From: Branchipolynoe longqiensis
Lineage: Eukaryota > Annelida > Polychaeta > Phyllodocida > Polynoidae
Reading direction: 5' to 3'
DNA length: 64,000 nucleotides
NCBI GenBank assembly: GCA_030323885.1
Contig: CM059199.1
Coordinates: 124,001-188,000, forward strand
Shown: piece by piece, positions 58,201 through 61,829 of the stretch
Numbering within the stretch: the stretch's first letter is position 1
How the letters are laid out: the number at the start of each line of letters is the position of its first letter
The notes under the pieces: model-generated
What the model saw: the letters and a program-made list of their open reading frames with translations, nothing else
What the model was told of the DNA's origin: nothing
Databases searched by the model: none
Translations under genes and position numbers: made by a program

Positions 58201-60344
58201 GAGTGTGTCTGGTGCAGCAATTATTGCATACAAACCTTTGAAGCAAATTCTTTTTGTCCAAAGTCACATTTTCTGCATTTAGGTGTATATAATTCCAGAT
58301 GTAGCTAGCCTTAGGTCTAGATGTGGATAGACTGAGTATATAATTCTAGATGTAGCTAGATTTAAGTCTAGATGTGGATAGACTGAATATTGTAGTTCTT
58401 ATTTACTACAAATGAAGAGTTCAGGGACAAAAACCCGGTAAACGCCAATCCAAAAATTTTGATAAATATTGGAGTCAACATTTTTATATTCCGATTTTGT
58501 TGTTCATCGCTCCATAACCATTTCATAACAAGCAAAGTGGAATTGGTGAGAATTAAAAATACCTTCATGTTATTTTAATTACATTTTTGGGATTTGCGTT
58601 TATGGGGTTTTGAGCCTGAATTTCAGAATGAGAAACCAGGATAACAAAGAGTACTAATGGTCAATTTCTTAGTTAAAAAAGAAATTATGAATGACAGGAT
58701 TCAATGCTCCTTGCTTAAATGGTCACTGTTTACATAATATACTAACATAATGGTTGCTTCCCAAGTTGATGCACAATTGCAGTTTCACCTGACTGCGCAC
58801 GCTCCAGGGAAATGGAGGATTCATATGTATCCTTACTTTCTTTCGTAGGAAATGCAGCTACGTTCTAGTCCAGGAGCGGTACATAGTCGCTGCGCATCAG
58901 TTACAGAGATATGCCAATGTCTACAGATGCGGGCCCTGGGGATATTCTACATGCACAAATATTAGGTGAATATACTTAGCAACATCTTTCCACCATTAGA
59001 TCCACCATTAGAGTTACTGAACATGCCTAGTACATTCTGATATCAATCTAGAGTTACAGAACACACCTAGTACATACTGATATCAATCTAGATCCACCAT
59101 TACTCACTACAGACTGATATCGACCTACACCTGTTATCCAACTAGACCCACCATTAGAGTTACAGGTCACACCTATTACGGACTGATATCAATCTAGATC
59201 CACCATTAGAGTTACATAACACACATTTTAGAGGCCGATATCAATCTAGACAAGGCCATGTAGTTTCCAAGTGTAGTTTGATATTAATCTGTGATAGGTA
59301 TATCCTGTAACCTTAATGGTTGAAAGAACAGGTTACTTATTTAATACGCGACATAGTATGTTTATTATTACTTGAAAGTAGGAAGTCTGTCACAATTTAT
59401 TTTGGTTTGTTTATGTAGCTTGATAGAAGGTAGGGACTACTTTTTTCACTACTTCTGTTGTTTCTTGACCCAATTTTATAGCCAGAGATTGCGCAGTAAT
59501 ACAGTTACAAGGTGTAAATTAATCATAGCACCGGTCAAAGCACCATTAGGTGAATCATTGAACAATTTATTATATATCATTTTAGGTAAACATTTATTCA
59601 TCAGAAAATACACTTGTTATTGATATTGTTTTAGCTTTGGTCTAATATCAGAAGTATACACAATTACATGAGTGTATGATATATAAGTACAGCCATCATG
59701 TTACTATTGTCATGGGGGTGATGAAAATGGGAAATATTGCGCCTAGAGTGGGACTCAAACCCACACCTCTACATACACAGGGTAGGTTCAACAACCAACC
59801 AGCATGTAGCGTGTATAGGATCATGGTCAAGGCAACCAGTGTTGTGGGGCAGATGAAAATGGGAAATATTTCGCCTAGAGCAGGATTCGAACCCACATCG
59901 CTGTGCATTCGGGGCCAGTGTGCTAACCATTACACTACCTAGGCTCCCTGATATCACCACACTACCCACGCCTACATGTCTACGTGGTTACTTGCCTGAG
60001 AGGTCAGTGCAGACCACTACATAATTATTATTATAGGATTATTACAAGAGAACCGTAGCTATGTAGTAATCAGTGGTAGTTTACAGAATAATATCAGGGT
60101 TAAAGCTGCATAGTCCGATAAAAACACAAATTTGTCAATATGTAGCAATGAATTGTGTTAGTCCAGGTACATTCATTTATTAGTACACAAGATTTATATA
60201 TCGATATAATCTCAGAACAAATACACACAACCCAAATCAAAACTGTCATATGTACTGATGAATTGTCTTTATTGTTTCAGATATCTTTATCGATTAGTAT
60301 ACAAGACAAACTTCAAGACGACTTATCGATGTAAGGTGTCATAA
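27064..60344 (+). CDS. Secreted multidomain protein, TSP1-TSPN/LamG-TSP1-EGFx8-EMI-like; 17 coding exons (gene span)
   Basis: Exons: 27064-27112, 28355-28510, 30076-30323, 31756-32022, 32986-33063, 34646-34748, 35505-35666, 38633-38731, 41161-41256, 45466-45558, 47718-47813, 49570-49665, 53906-54001, 55254-55349, 57202-57295, 58849-58965, 60281-60344. All introns are GT..AG and every junction keeps phase; the sum is 2010 nt, 669 residues plus TAA. Domains by residue: signal peptide about 1-15; TSP1 17-69; TSPN/laminin-G-like 69-266; Ser/Thr-rich linker 267-301; TSP1 301-354; eight EGF-like repeats 355-609; Cys/Tyr/Arg-rich EMI-like tail 610-669. These modules are known from extracellular matrix and cell-surface ligands, so a secreted adhesion or matrix role is inferred; no specific function can be assigned. 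No transmembrane segment is seen. EGF and TSP1 exons are symmetrical 1-1, so further symmetrical exons could be missed or alternatively used. Exon 1 is the least certain; an upstream non-coding exon is likely. Confidence 0.85.
27330..27544. repeat. CT microsatellite
   Basis: CTCTCTCC/TCCCTCTC array in intron 1; open frames (Leu/Ser) are artefacts. Confidence 0.95.
27545..27886 (+). mobile_element. SINE-A, full length
   Basis: One of the best copies: head GGGATGGCCGAATGAGTTAG and GGTTCGAACCCTGGTTGAGT, body GTGACTGAGTGGGCAACCAG, end CCTTAGATGTTGCTGGACAT with AACAACAACAACC tail. It is inserted between two CT arrays. Confidence 0.92.
27887..28240. repeat. CT microsatellite, second block
   Basis: Continuation of the CT array on the other side of the SINE. 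Confidence 0.95.
28355..28510 (+). CDS. Exon 2: thrombospondin type-1 repeat 1
   Basis: Fifty-two codons, phase 1-1, acceptor TTGTTAG, donor GAG/GTGAGT. The exon encodes a complete TSP1 module with six Cys. It starts [17 protein letters not shown], which carries the W-x-x-W-x-x-W pattern (C-mannosylation in known TSP1 repeats) and the C-x-x-S-C-G pattern (O-fucosylation). A basic RKRKC strand follows, and the exon ends RICNSFYC. The intron before it is filled by CT microsatellites and a SINE; the intron after it starts with a TATG microsatellite. Confidence 0.93.
28545..28880. repeat. TATG tetranucleotide microsatellite
   Basis: GTATGTATGTAT and ATATGTACATATG units directly after exon 2; Met/Tyr/Val/Cys frames are artefacts. 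Confidence 0.95.
29215..29268. mobile_element. TA-type MITE fragment cut by SINE-A
   Basis: TACAGTAAAACCTCTCTAAC to GACCACTCCCCTATTTCG, then SINE-A. Confidence 0.85.
29270..29610 (+). mobile_element. SINE-A, full length
   Basis: GATGGCCTAATCGGCAGAGC head, GTGTCAGGATGATGTAACTG body, GATGTTGCCAGGACATAAAA end. Confidence 0.9.
29611..29945. other. Intron 2, unassigned part
   Basis: No exon or repeat family recognised. Confidence 0.4.
30076..30323 (+). CDS. Exon 3: N-terminal part of TSPN/laminin-G-like domain
   Basis: Phase 1 in, phase 0 out; acceptor CACACTAAAG, donor CAG/GTAAGA. Translation begins [18 protein letters not shown] and continues with [18 protein letters not shown] and [20 protein letters not shown], the classic start of the TSPN domain of fibrillar collagens and thrombospondins (DLL.aL, L..P...LF, .DFSil). 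The exon is strongly GC-rich against AT-rich introns. Its first 56 nt and the adjacent intron are copied in reverse at 30824-31012. An in-frame GTAAGC at 30132 could act as an internal donor, removing 64 codons. Confidence 0.9.
30824..31012 (-). pseudogene. Inverted partial copy of exon 3 plus upstream intron
   Basis: The reverse complement matches 29946-30131: the first 56 nt of exon 3 (identical by eye at 30824-30879), its acceptor, the GGTTCC repeats, the TA-rich stretch and the GCAGCACCACC block. The exon part is intact and the TA-rich intron part differs slightly, so the copy is recent. It sits inside a short-period intron repeat and lacks a donor, so it is not an exon. Confidence 0.93.
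31181..31274 (+). pseudogene. Partial copy A of exon 4
   Basis: Closely resembles the first 94 nt of exon 4, with its acceptor (TCTTTAACTAG). The frame is still open ([19 protein letters not shown]...), but the copy breaks off after DLSDS into intron repeat with no donor nearby. Confidence 0.9.
31412..31466 (+). pseudogene. Partial copy B of exon 4
   Basis: A shorter and more diverged copy of the first 55 nt of exon 4, preceded by a similar acceptor (TCTTTTAATAG) and by the same intron block (TGAGCATTTCATTTGCATTC). It ends at the repeat GTCAGGAACAAT. Confidence 0.85.
31756..32022 (+). CDS. Exon 4: central part of TSPN/laminin-G-like domain
   Basis: Eighty-nine codons, phase 0-0, acceptor TCTTTTGCTAG, donor GAG/GTATTA. 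It encodes [20 protein letters not shown], then [27 protein letters not shown] and FLSVGKPY. The D-G-x-W-H-x-F-x-F core with a following strand V-T-L-x-V-D-C is diagnostic of the laminin-G/TSPN fold. Two decayed partial copies lie upstream in the same intron (31181-31274 and 31412-31466). Confidence 0.92.
32080..32200 (-). mobile_element. SINE-A variant fragment, reverse
   Basis: GGGGGAATTTCAGTAGCGGA, GCCTTATCATAGTAATGCC. Confidence 0.75.
32595..32943 (+). mobile_element. TTAA-type MITE, full length
   Basis: TTAAAGTTGCATAGTCCGAT to TATCGGACTATGCAGCTTTA; ends 42 bp before exon 5. Confidence 0.9.
32986..33063 (+). CDS. Exon 5: C-terminal strand of TSPN domain
   Basis: Twenty-six codons, phase 0-0, acceptor TTTATCCACCAG, donor CTA/GTGAGT. 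It encodes [19 protein letters not shown], matching the closing motif of TSPN domains (G.IqqL.I..Dp.AA..qC). The final Cys probably pairs with the VDC cysteine of exon 4. A TTAA-type MITE ends about 45 bp upstream at 32943. Confidence 0.88.
33234..33530 (+). mobile_element. SINE-B with a SINE-A-variant-like tail
   Basis: GGCGGAGTGGTTAGAGTGTC and CGGTTCGATTCCCCATGCCC head; after TCTGTCGACC it switches to GACCAGTCGTCTGTGACTGG, the tail seen at 2130-2170, i.e. a chimaera. Confidence 0.82.
33531..34210. other. Intron 5, unassigned part
   Basis: No exon found. 33563-33610 carries TGTTCACACTTCCTGTCTAC, also at 30430-30475 (reverse) and 36719-36763. Confidence 0.5.
34221..34297. repeat. Short tandem repeat, three units
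   Basis: GATCTCCCTAATACACA occurs three times at intervals of about 25-30 bp. Confidence 0.9.
34646..34748 (+). CDS. Exon 6: Ser/Thr-rich linker
   Basis: 103 nt, phase 0 in, phase 1 out, acceptor GTTCTTGTAG, donor GCAG/GTTCGC. The peptide starts [16 protein letters not shown] and ends [11 protein letters not shown], rich in Thr, Ser and Ala; a mucin-like, probably O-glycosylated spacer. It is assigned because it is the only clean open segment that changes the phase from 0 (TSPN) to 1 (next TSP1). Confidence 0.72.
34749..35504. other. Intron 6
   Basis: AT-rich, no repeat family or exon recognised; short GGAAAATA(A/T)AT repeats at 35300-35400. Confidence 0.5.
35505..35666 (+). CDS. Exon 7: thrombospondin type-1 repeat 2
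   Basis: Fifty-four codons, phase 1-1, acceptor CACCTCCCCCTAG, donor GCAG/GTATGT. It encodes [18 protein letters not shown], then RSAFCRN and RTCHMGKCA: six Cys, the W-x-x-W pair and the C-x-x-T-C-G motif of TSP1 modules. It is more diverged from TSP1-1 than a recent duplicate would be. Confidence 0.93.
35693..36110. mobile_element. CTAGATAAA-type MITE, diverged copy
   Basis: GTAGATAAAAGATTCACC to GGATGAATCTTTTATCTC; interior shares GAAATCGATGGC(A/G)TTCT and CGCCATCTT with the copy at 13843-14251. Confidence 0.8.
36395..36690 (+). mobile_element. SINE-A
   Basis: TTTGAATCCTAGTTGAGTCA head end, GGGGCAGCACTATAAAGCC body, CCTTAGATGTTGATATGACG end. Confidence 0.85.
37240..37940. mobile_element. 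Repeat-bearing element with GTAGTTGAACG-like ends
   Basis: The left side GACGTAGTTGAATGTAGTGG and right side CCCACGTTCAACTACGTTC are inverted, and the right inner part GTTTGACCCACGTTAGCCTC mirrors GAGGCTAACGTAG. Probably a Harbinger-like MITE, but I could not define its target duplication. Confidence 0.6.
37271..37468. repeat. 10-bp tandem repeat, about 19 units
   Basis: GAACATAGTT and GAACGTAGTT follow each other in exact 10-bp register, about 18 full units from 37281 to 37460. Frames stay open on the reverse strand only because of the repeat. Confidence 0.97.
38258..38577 (+). mobile_element. SINE-A just before the EGF1 exon
   Basis: GATGGCCGAAGCAGTAAAGC head, GTGTCAGGATAATGTGACTG body, CCAGGACGTAGAACTCCAAC end, 55 bp before the acceptor. 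Confidence 0.9.
38633..38731 (+). CDS. Exon 8: EGF-like repeat 1
   Basis: Thirty-three codons, phase 1-1, acceptor CCCCCTCACAG, donor CACG/GTCAGT. It contains [20 protein letters not shown] then GHYGTAC: six Cys with Cx3C, C-x-C and a C-x8-C close, the non-calcium-binding EGF form. A SINE-A copy ends at about 38577, 55 bp before the exon. Confidence 0.92.
38850..38902. repeat. TATAT microsatellite
   Basis: TATATATTATATATTATATA array in intron 8. Confidence 0.95.
39035..39835 (+). mobile_element. Repeat of about 0.75-0.8 kb, left arm of an inverted pair
   Basis: From GACTACATTGCCATTCCGGC to GCGCATGCGCAGTCGGAACG. The ends are weakly inverted (CCATTCCGGC.GCGCA / TGCGCAGTCGGAACGG). The reverse copy is 41908-42652; a third partial copy runs off the window at 63785. 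Confidence 0.88.
40238..40471. mobile_element. GAAGAGTTCAGG-family MITE, full
   Basis: GAAGAGTTCAGGTGGAAAAC to GTTTTGTGCCTGAACTCTTC, inverted. Confidence 0.85.
40522..40952. mobile_element. Harbinger-like MITE with a SINE-tail insertion
   Basis: GGGGCTGTCACATTACGACG and GCGTTGTAATGTGACAGCAC are inverted ends. Inside, 40718-40765 (TTTTACGTCCTAGCAACATC) is a SINE-A tail fragment, the same segment that forms the outer arms of the palindrome at 26523. Confidence 0.82.
41161..41256 (+). CDS. Exon 9: EGF-like repeat 2
   Basis: Thirty-two codons, phase 1-1, acceptor TGTCCTTATTCAG, donor CATG/GTGCGT. It contains [19 protein letters not shown] then GYTGNQC. It sits between inverted copies of a repeat of about 0.75 kb (39035-39835 and 41908-42652). 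A reverse SINE-A begins about 65 bp downstream. Confidence 0.93.
41322..41668 (-). mobile_element. SINE-A, reverse, full length
   Basis: TTTTTCGTCCTAGCAACATC to ACTCATTCGGCAATCCTGTC, 65 bp after the EGF2 exon. Confidence 0.9.
41728..41905 (+). mobile_element. SINE-A variant, 5' part
   Basis: GATGGGATGGCCAAATAAGT head to GGCAAAGAGCAGTAGAATGA. Confidence 0.8.
41908..42652 (-). mobile_element. Repeat of about 0.75 kb, right arm of an inverted pair
   Basis: Reverse complement of 39035-39835 throughout: ATGGTTCCGACTGCACATGC, AGACACAACTCTCCATAATT, AACACTAGTCTGAGTGCC, GTGTATTAGCATGTGCCATG. Confidence 0.88.
42665..43012 (+). mobile_element. TTAA-type MITE, first of an adjacent pair
   Basis: TTCAAGTTGCCTACTCTGAT to AATCGGACTATGCAACTTTA. 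Confidence 0.85.
43013..43366 (+). mobile_element. TTAA-type MITE, second of an adjacent pair
   Basis: TTAAAGTTGCATAGTCCGAT immediately follows the first copy; ends ATCGGACTATGCAGCTGTAA. Confidence 0.88.
43367..43945. other. Intron 9, unassigned part
   Basis: 43540-43840 shares GAGAGCATCCAGAGGCTGCC-like sequence with the CTAGATAAA-type MITE interior; otherwise nothing. Confidence 0.45.
43950..44817 (+). mobile_element. TTAA-type MITE split by a TA-type MITE
   Basis: Left part from ATATTATCCGATGGTTTTGA to TGCTTTGATTTCAAAAG; right part 44788-44817 ends CATACAGCTTTAA. Confidence 0.82.
44291..44787. mobile_element. CCCCGTTAAACCAA-ended MITE (TA type)
   Basis: CAGTACAACCCCGTTAAACC and GGTTTAACGGGATTATACTG are inverted; TA on both sides. 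Interior repeats GGTTAATCCAAAC and its complement. Confidence 0.85.
44820..45440 (-). mobile_element. TTAA-type MITE, reverse, split
   Basis: TTAAAGCCGCATATCCCGAT, interrupted at 44953-45229, resuming GTCAATTTAATACAGC and ending GTCGAGGCAACTTTGAC 25 bp before the EGF3 acceptor. Confidence 0.82.
44953..45229. mobile_element. MITE with TAA target duplication
   Basis: The ends TGCCAAGTACACACATACCG and CGGTAGATGTGTACCTGGCA are inverted; TAA at 44950-44952 and 45230-45232. The interior is rich in GAATCGCGAATCG-like palindromic pieces. Confidence 0.85.
45466..45558 (+). CDS. Exon 10: EGF-like repeat 3
   Basis: Thirty-one codons, phase 1-1, acceptor TTTCGCCAACAG, donor ACTC/GTGAGT. It contains [19 protein letters not shown] then GYQAPSC. 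It is one codon shorter than its sisters between Cys2 and Cys3, and the usual aromatic-x-G before the last Cys is changed to Y-Q-A. A reverse TTAA-MITE runs up to about 25 bp before the acceptor. Confidence 0.9.
45608..45646. repeat. TA microsatellite
   Basis: About 18 TA units 50 bp after the EGF3 exon; further arrays at 45972-46022 and 46203-46268. Confidence 0.97.
46021..46202. mobile_element. TA-type palindromic MITE inside TA microsatellite
   Basis: TACAGTAAAACCTTTCTAAC to TTAGAGAGGTTTTACTGTA. Confidence 0.9.
46616..47612 (+). mobile_element. TTAA-type MITE split by Harbinger-like MITE
   Basis: TTAAAGTTCCATAGTCCGAT to 46698 and CATTAGTTTGAAGTAAAG from 47356; right end degraded near 47610. 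Confidence 0.85.
46699..47352. mobile_element. Harbinger-like MITE with TTA duplication
   Basis: TGCCCTCTCACTCTACGACG and CGTCGTAGTGTGACTGGCCT are inverted ends; TTA at 46696-46698 and 47353-47355. The interior has CATAACTCGA / ACTCGACATA units. Confidence 0.85.
47718..47813 (+). CDS. Exon 11: EGF-like repeat 4
   Basis: Thirty-two codons, phase 1-1, acceptor TGTCTTCTGCAG, donor TCAG/GTAAGT. It contains [19 protein letters not shown] then GYEGPTC, close to the consensus of this repeat family (C...C.nGG.C..p..C.C..Gy.G..C). The preceding intron ends with a TTAA-MITE split by a Harbinger-like element. Confidence 0.94.
47960..48128 (-). mobile_element. SINE-A variant, reverse
   Basis: GGGGGAATTTCAATTGCAGA, GCCCTATCCTAGTAATGCCA, GGTTTGACTCGATCGACCAG. 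Confidence 0.82.
48300..48560. repeat. CCAATCGC/GCAACCGATT-type repeat
   Basis: ACCGATTGCCAACCGATTGC and related units; ends GTCGCAAGGAGGTCGCC as in the TGCGACCA MITE family. Confidence 0.65.
49009..49313. mobile_element. MITE, GGGCC(A/C)CGTTCAG-ended
   Basis: GGGCCACGTTCAGAGTCTGT and GACACACCCTGAACGGGGCC are inverted, continuing with GGTGCCTCGGAGA / TCCGCGGCGCC. GC-rich, inserted in the dispersed repeat at 48915-49005. Confidence 0.82.
49570..49665 (+). CDS. Exon 12: EGF-like repeat 5
   Basis: Thirty-two codons, phase 1-1, acceptor GTTTCCCGCAG, donor GTCG/GTGAGT. It contains [19 protein letters not shown] then GYGGAHC. Directly after the donor core comes TTGCATGGTCCGATGG, which matches the terminal sequence of the local TTAA-type MITE, so the intron start may be transposon-derived. 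Confidence 0.93.
49754..50319. mobile_element. MITE, TGTTTACACGGG-ended
   Basis: AAAGCTGTGTTTACACGGGG and CCCGTGTAAACAGGGCTTT are inverted, TA on both sides. Inner copies at 49817 and 50248 (GTTTAC(A/C)C, GCGAAT(T/G)...AGGCGAA). Confidence 0.82.
50320..50980. other. Intron 12, unassigned part
   Basis: No exon; 50770-50830 is a SINE-A tail remnant (TTTGACCTTAGATGTTGTCA). Confidence 0.5.
50988..51501. mobile_element. Inverted-repeat element with internal tandem units, second copy
   Basis: CGGTGTCGCAGTTTCAGCGC and GCGCTGAAACTGCGACACCG are inverted; the unit CAAACTCAAGGCA(TTGTCAA) occurs twice inside (51037 and 51253). Same family as 3439-3930. Confidence 0.85.
51502..52540. other. Intron 12, unassigned part
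   Basis: No recognised exon or repeat. 52425-52480 is GGGGAGAGG-type purine-rich sequence. Confidence 0.45.
52541..52942 (+). mobile_element. TTAA-type MITE
   Basis: TTAAAATTGCATAGTCCCAT to GATCGGACTATGCAGCTTTA; slightly longer than the norm. Confidence 0.86.
52983..53876. mobile_element. MITE, GGGYCATTCT-ended, split by TTAA-MITE, abutting EGF6
   Basis: AGGGCCATTCTTTAAAACTG and CAGTTTTAAAGAATGACCCC are inverted, and TGGAAACCAAAAGTG / ACCAAATATGTGG lie near the ends. Interrupted at 53241-53579. Confidence 0.87.
53241..53579 (+). mobile_element. TTAA-type MITE, nested
   Basis: TTAAAGTTGATGGTTTTGAA (10 bp lost from the left end) to TCATCGGACTATGCAGCTTT. Confidence 0.88.
53906..54001 (+). CDS. 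Exon 13: EGF-like repeat 6
   Basis: Thirty-two codons, phase 1-1, acceptor CCACTTTCAG, donor CATG/GTATGT. It contains [19 protein letters not shown] then FYGYRC. A terminal-inverted-repeat element (52983-53876) ends only about 30 bp before the exon, so the branch point may lie inside the element. Confidence 0.93.
54100..54431 (+). mobile_element. TTAA-type MITE
   Basis: TTAAAGTTTCATAGTCCGAT to CATCGGACTCTGCAGCATTA. Confidence 0.87.
54612..55193. mobile_element. MITE, GGGYCATTCT-ended, 60 bp before EGF7
   Basis: TGGGTCGTTCTCTGAAAGTG and GCCCAGTTTCAGAGACCGAC are inverted; interior matches the elements at 52983 and 60557 (CACTTGTGTAACATG, GCAACAATAACAATTTAACT). Confidence 0.86.
55254..55349 (+). 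CDS. Exon 14: EGF-like repeat 7
   Basis: Thirty-two codons, phase 1-1, acceptor TTTTCTTTTGCAG, donor AAAT/GTAAGT. It contains [19 protein letters not shown] then GFTGSHC. The same terminal-inverted-repeat family found before EGF6 ends at about 55193, 60 bp upstream. Confidence 0.93.
55590..56220 (-). repeat. Tandem units of about 200 bp, three copies
   Basis: TTCAAAATTAATAGAAAT...CCCTAACC followed by AATTTAATATAATCT and AAATATTTCAC-type blocks occur three times; this is the reverse of the unit inside the elements at 3439 and 50988. Here the element ends are not seen. Confidence 0.85.
56515..56790. mobile_element. MITE, TGCGACCA-rich family
   Basis: CTTGTCACACTCTGTCTTGC and GCATACTGTGACTGGGGTAC are roughly inverted; interior alternates TTGCGACCA and TGGTCGCAA. 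Confidence 0.75.
56822..57170 (+). mobile_element. SINE-A, full length, just before EGF8
   Basis: GATGGGATGGCTGAATGAGT head, GTGACTGAGTGGGATATCAG body, CCTTAGATGTTGCTAGGGCG end with AACAACAAAC tail, 31 bp before the acceptor. Confidence 0.92.
57202..57295 (+). CDS. Exon 15: EGF-like repeat 8 (phase 1 in, phase 2 out)
   Basis: 94 nt, acceptor CCTGTTCTCAG, donor TTCAG/GTATTA. It contains [18 protein letters not shown] then GYHGRHC. It is the only EGF exon leaving phase 2, which marks the end of the 1-1 series and fits the phase-2 exon that follows. Reading on without splicing would stop at 57350. A SINE-A ends about 30 bp upstream. Confidence 0.9.
57703..57970 (+). mobile_element. TTAA-type MITE, internally deleted
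   Basis: TTAAAGTTGCATAGTCCGAT to CATCGGACTATGCAGG; about 85 bp missing from the middle. A partial copy is at 57325-57475. Confidence 0.85.
58283..58392. repeat. Tandem duplication of about 60 bp
   Basis: ATATAATTC(C/T)AGATGTAGCTA and GTCTAGATGTGGATAGACTG each occur twice in order. Confidence 0.93.
58406..58640. mobile_element. GAAGAGTTCAGG-family MITE
   Basis: GAAGAGTTCAGGGACAAAAA to GTTTTGAGCCTGAATTTC, inverted. Ends about 210 bp before exon 16. Confidence 0.83.
58849..58965 (+). CDS. Exon 16: first half of C-terminal EMI-like module
   Basis: 117 nt, phase 2-2, acceptor TTTCTTTCGTAG, donor TTAG/GTGAAT. It encodes [28 protein letters not shown] and [10 protein letters not shown]. The pattern C-x-Y near the start, Y.RC.. 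and W...C followed by Arg/Tyr-rich strands resembles the core of EMI domains (EMILIN, MEGF-type proteins). EMI domains usually precede EGF repeats, so a C-terminal position is unusual. The exon is supported by strong splice sites and exact phase. Confidence 0.75.
   Translation, partial: EMQLRSSPGAVHSRCASVTEICQCLQMRALGIFYMHKY
58985..59255. repeat. Tandem repeat with units of about 50-75 bp after exon 16
   Basis: GATCCACCATTAGAGTTAC and ACTGATATCAATCTAGA recur about four or five times. Confidence 0.92.
59290..59690. other. Intron 16, unassigned part
   Basis: No exon or repeat recognised. Confidence 0.4.
59700..60050 (-). mobile_element. SINE-C, two reverse copies in tandem
   Basis: AATATTGCGCCTAGAGTGGG (59737) and AATATTTCGCCTAGAGCAGG (59867) each precede a reversed B-box region; the second also carries GTGTGCTAACCATTACAC, the reversed A-box. 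Confidence 0.83.
60281..60344 (+). CDS. Exon 17: terminal coding exon, end of EMI-like module
   Basis: Acceptor TTTATTGTTTCAG, phase 2 in, stop TAA at 60342-60344. It encodes [20 protein letters not shown]. The YR..YK......YRC pattern continues the Arg/Tyr-rich strand of the previous exon as in EMI domains. The total coding length closes at a multiple of three, which supports the whole model. Confidence 0.73.
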
Positions 60345-60512
60345 TGCAATAATATTAATAGCATTAACAAAATTAATTTGTCATTACACATATTTTATAT
60401 CATCTCGTCCATCTCCATTCCATATTAATTATCACATATGCATTAAATTTATATTAACTTTCATATTAGATATAAGACAATTATCCACTTATGTACATTA
60501 AATTGTTGCATA

Positions 60513-60518
60513 AATAAA
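60513..60518 (+). promoter_or_regulatory. Polyadenylation signal AATAAA
   Basis: A canonical hexamer lies 169 nt after the stop codon, in AT-rich sequence with GT/T-rich sequence (GGAGGTTTGTTATAA) following at about 60535. It would end the transcript before the repeat-filled downstream region. Confidence 0.6.
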
Positions 60519-60879
60519 ATAATTCAATTCTTAAGGAGGTTTGTTATAATTATTATCGTGTCATTCTCGGAAACTGAGTACCACATTTGTGACATGGAAA
60601 CCAAAAGTCAAAACATTCCAAATAATAGCAGAAAACATTCCAAATAATAATAGCAGAATCGATGTTCATAATATGAATGTTTACATATTGTGCAGAGTTG
60701 AAATTTGTTTCCACTTTTTAATGTTGATCTTATACAAATTTGGAAAAAAACATTAAAATTAAGCATGTAACTTCCATTTTAACAAATCAGTAACATGATT
60801 TTAACACACAACAATTCAAACACGATTCTATTGATTACAGTTAAGCAAAGTAAAAAAAGTTGAACAAAGTTTTTTGTTT

Positions 60880-61773
60880 TTTTTTGTGTTTTTTTTATAT
60901 TGAGACTGTATTTATACTGTCCATAGCATATAAGCCCGGGTACCCAGGCTTGTTTTCAATGCTGGCCAGTTGTAGTGTTGATGTTATCTTACCACACATT
61001 ACTGCTGATAAGTTATTTGATTGCCTGCATTTCAGTAGCAGATAGATAATTGATTGGTATGGTTAGTAGCCTATGTTAGTTTTTTTTGATTTTCTTGGCA
61101 TATATGTATTTTGTTTTGTTCTACTCTTATTACTAGACTAGCCTACTCCTATTTATATATCATAGGCTTGTACGTAGCTGTGTGGTGCGTTATCTGGCTA
61201 CTCTTGGCATAGTTACCTTCCATTGGGCGTCCCGCTGGTGGGCCGTGACATATCTCATGCCCCTTTGCAGCGCGGCTTAGTAGGGGTTTCCTAGCCTAAT
61301 TTGCACAGATATTTTTTGTAAGTTTTTAGGTCAGGAATTTGTCGTTCCTTTACCGTTTGGGCATTCCACACCTTGGCAGCCATTTCCAGCGTGCTTCTAT
61401 CATGAGCTTTTATTTGGCTTCTGGTCTGCTTCAGTAGTGGCGCATTATTTGCTCTAGTAGCCATTTGTGGTTTCATTAGGAGTTTATTGTTTTGACTATA
61501 GCTATATGCTAATGTTTTCAAATGAATTATTCCCCTATTTTCTAGTAATTTCACTTTGGTTCGTTTGTGTATGTCATAGGTGGGGTGCAGCTTGTCTACT
61601 CTTAGACAGATCTTTAGGGCTCTGTTCTGCAGTATTTCCAGTTTTGTTAGTGGTTCTTTTCTCGCACCCATGTAGTTTACATCTCCATAGTCAAAATAGG
61701 GGAGCACCATGCCCTTGAAGATTTTTATTGCCAAGTTACGGGAAGATGCAGGGTGTTGACATACAATTTTCAC
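60880..61773 (-). pseudogene. LINE 3' fragment, reverse strand
   Basis: The reverse frame 61773-61291 is open: IKIFKGMVLPYFDYGDVNYM, KLEILQNRALKICLRVDKLH, STLEMAAKVWNAQTVKERQI, YKKYLCKLG stop. The LP.FDYGD motif and following helices are the thumb/C-terminal part of CR1/Jockey-like reverse transcriptases; the catalytic domains are lost. 61290-60880 is its 3' UTR. Same element as 18430-19170. Confidence 0.92.
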
Positions 61774-61829
61774 ATTAGCACAAAATCATATAAATATAAG
61801 CATATTTTGGATACCTTTTGTGGGGTAGA

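Noticed and set aside
59676..59969. Small frames on both strands with repeated motifs
   Set aside because: They fall in tandem SINE-C copies.
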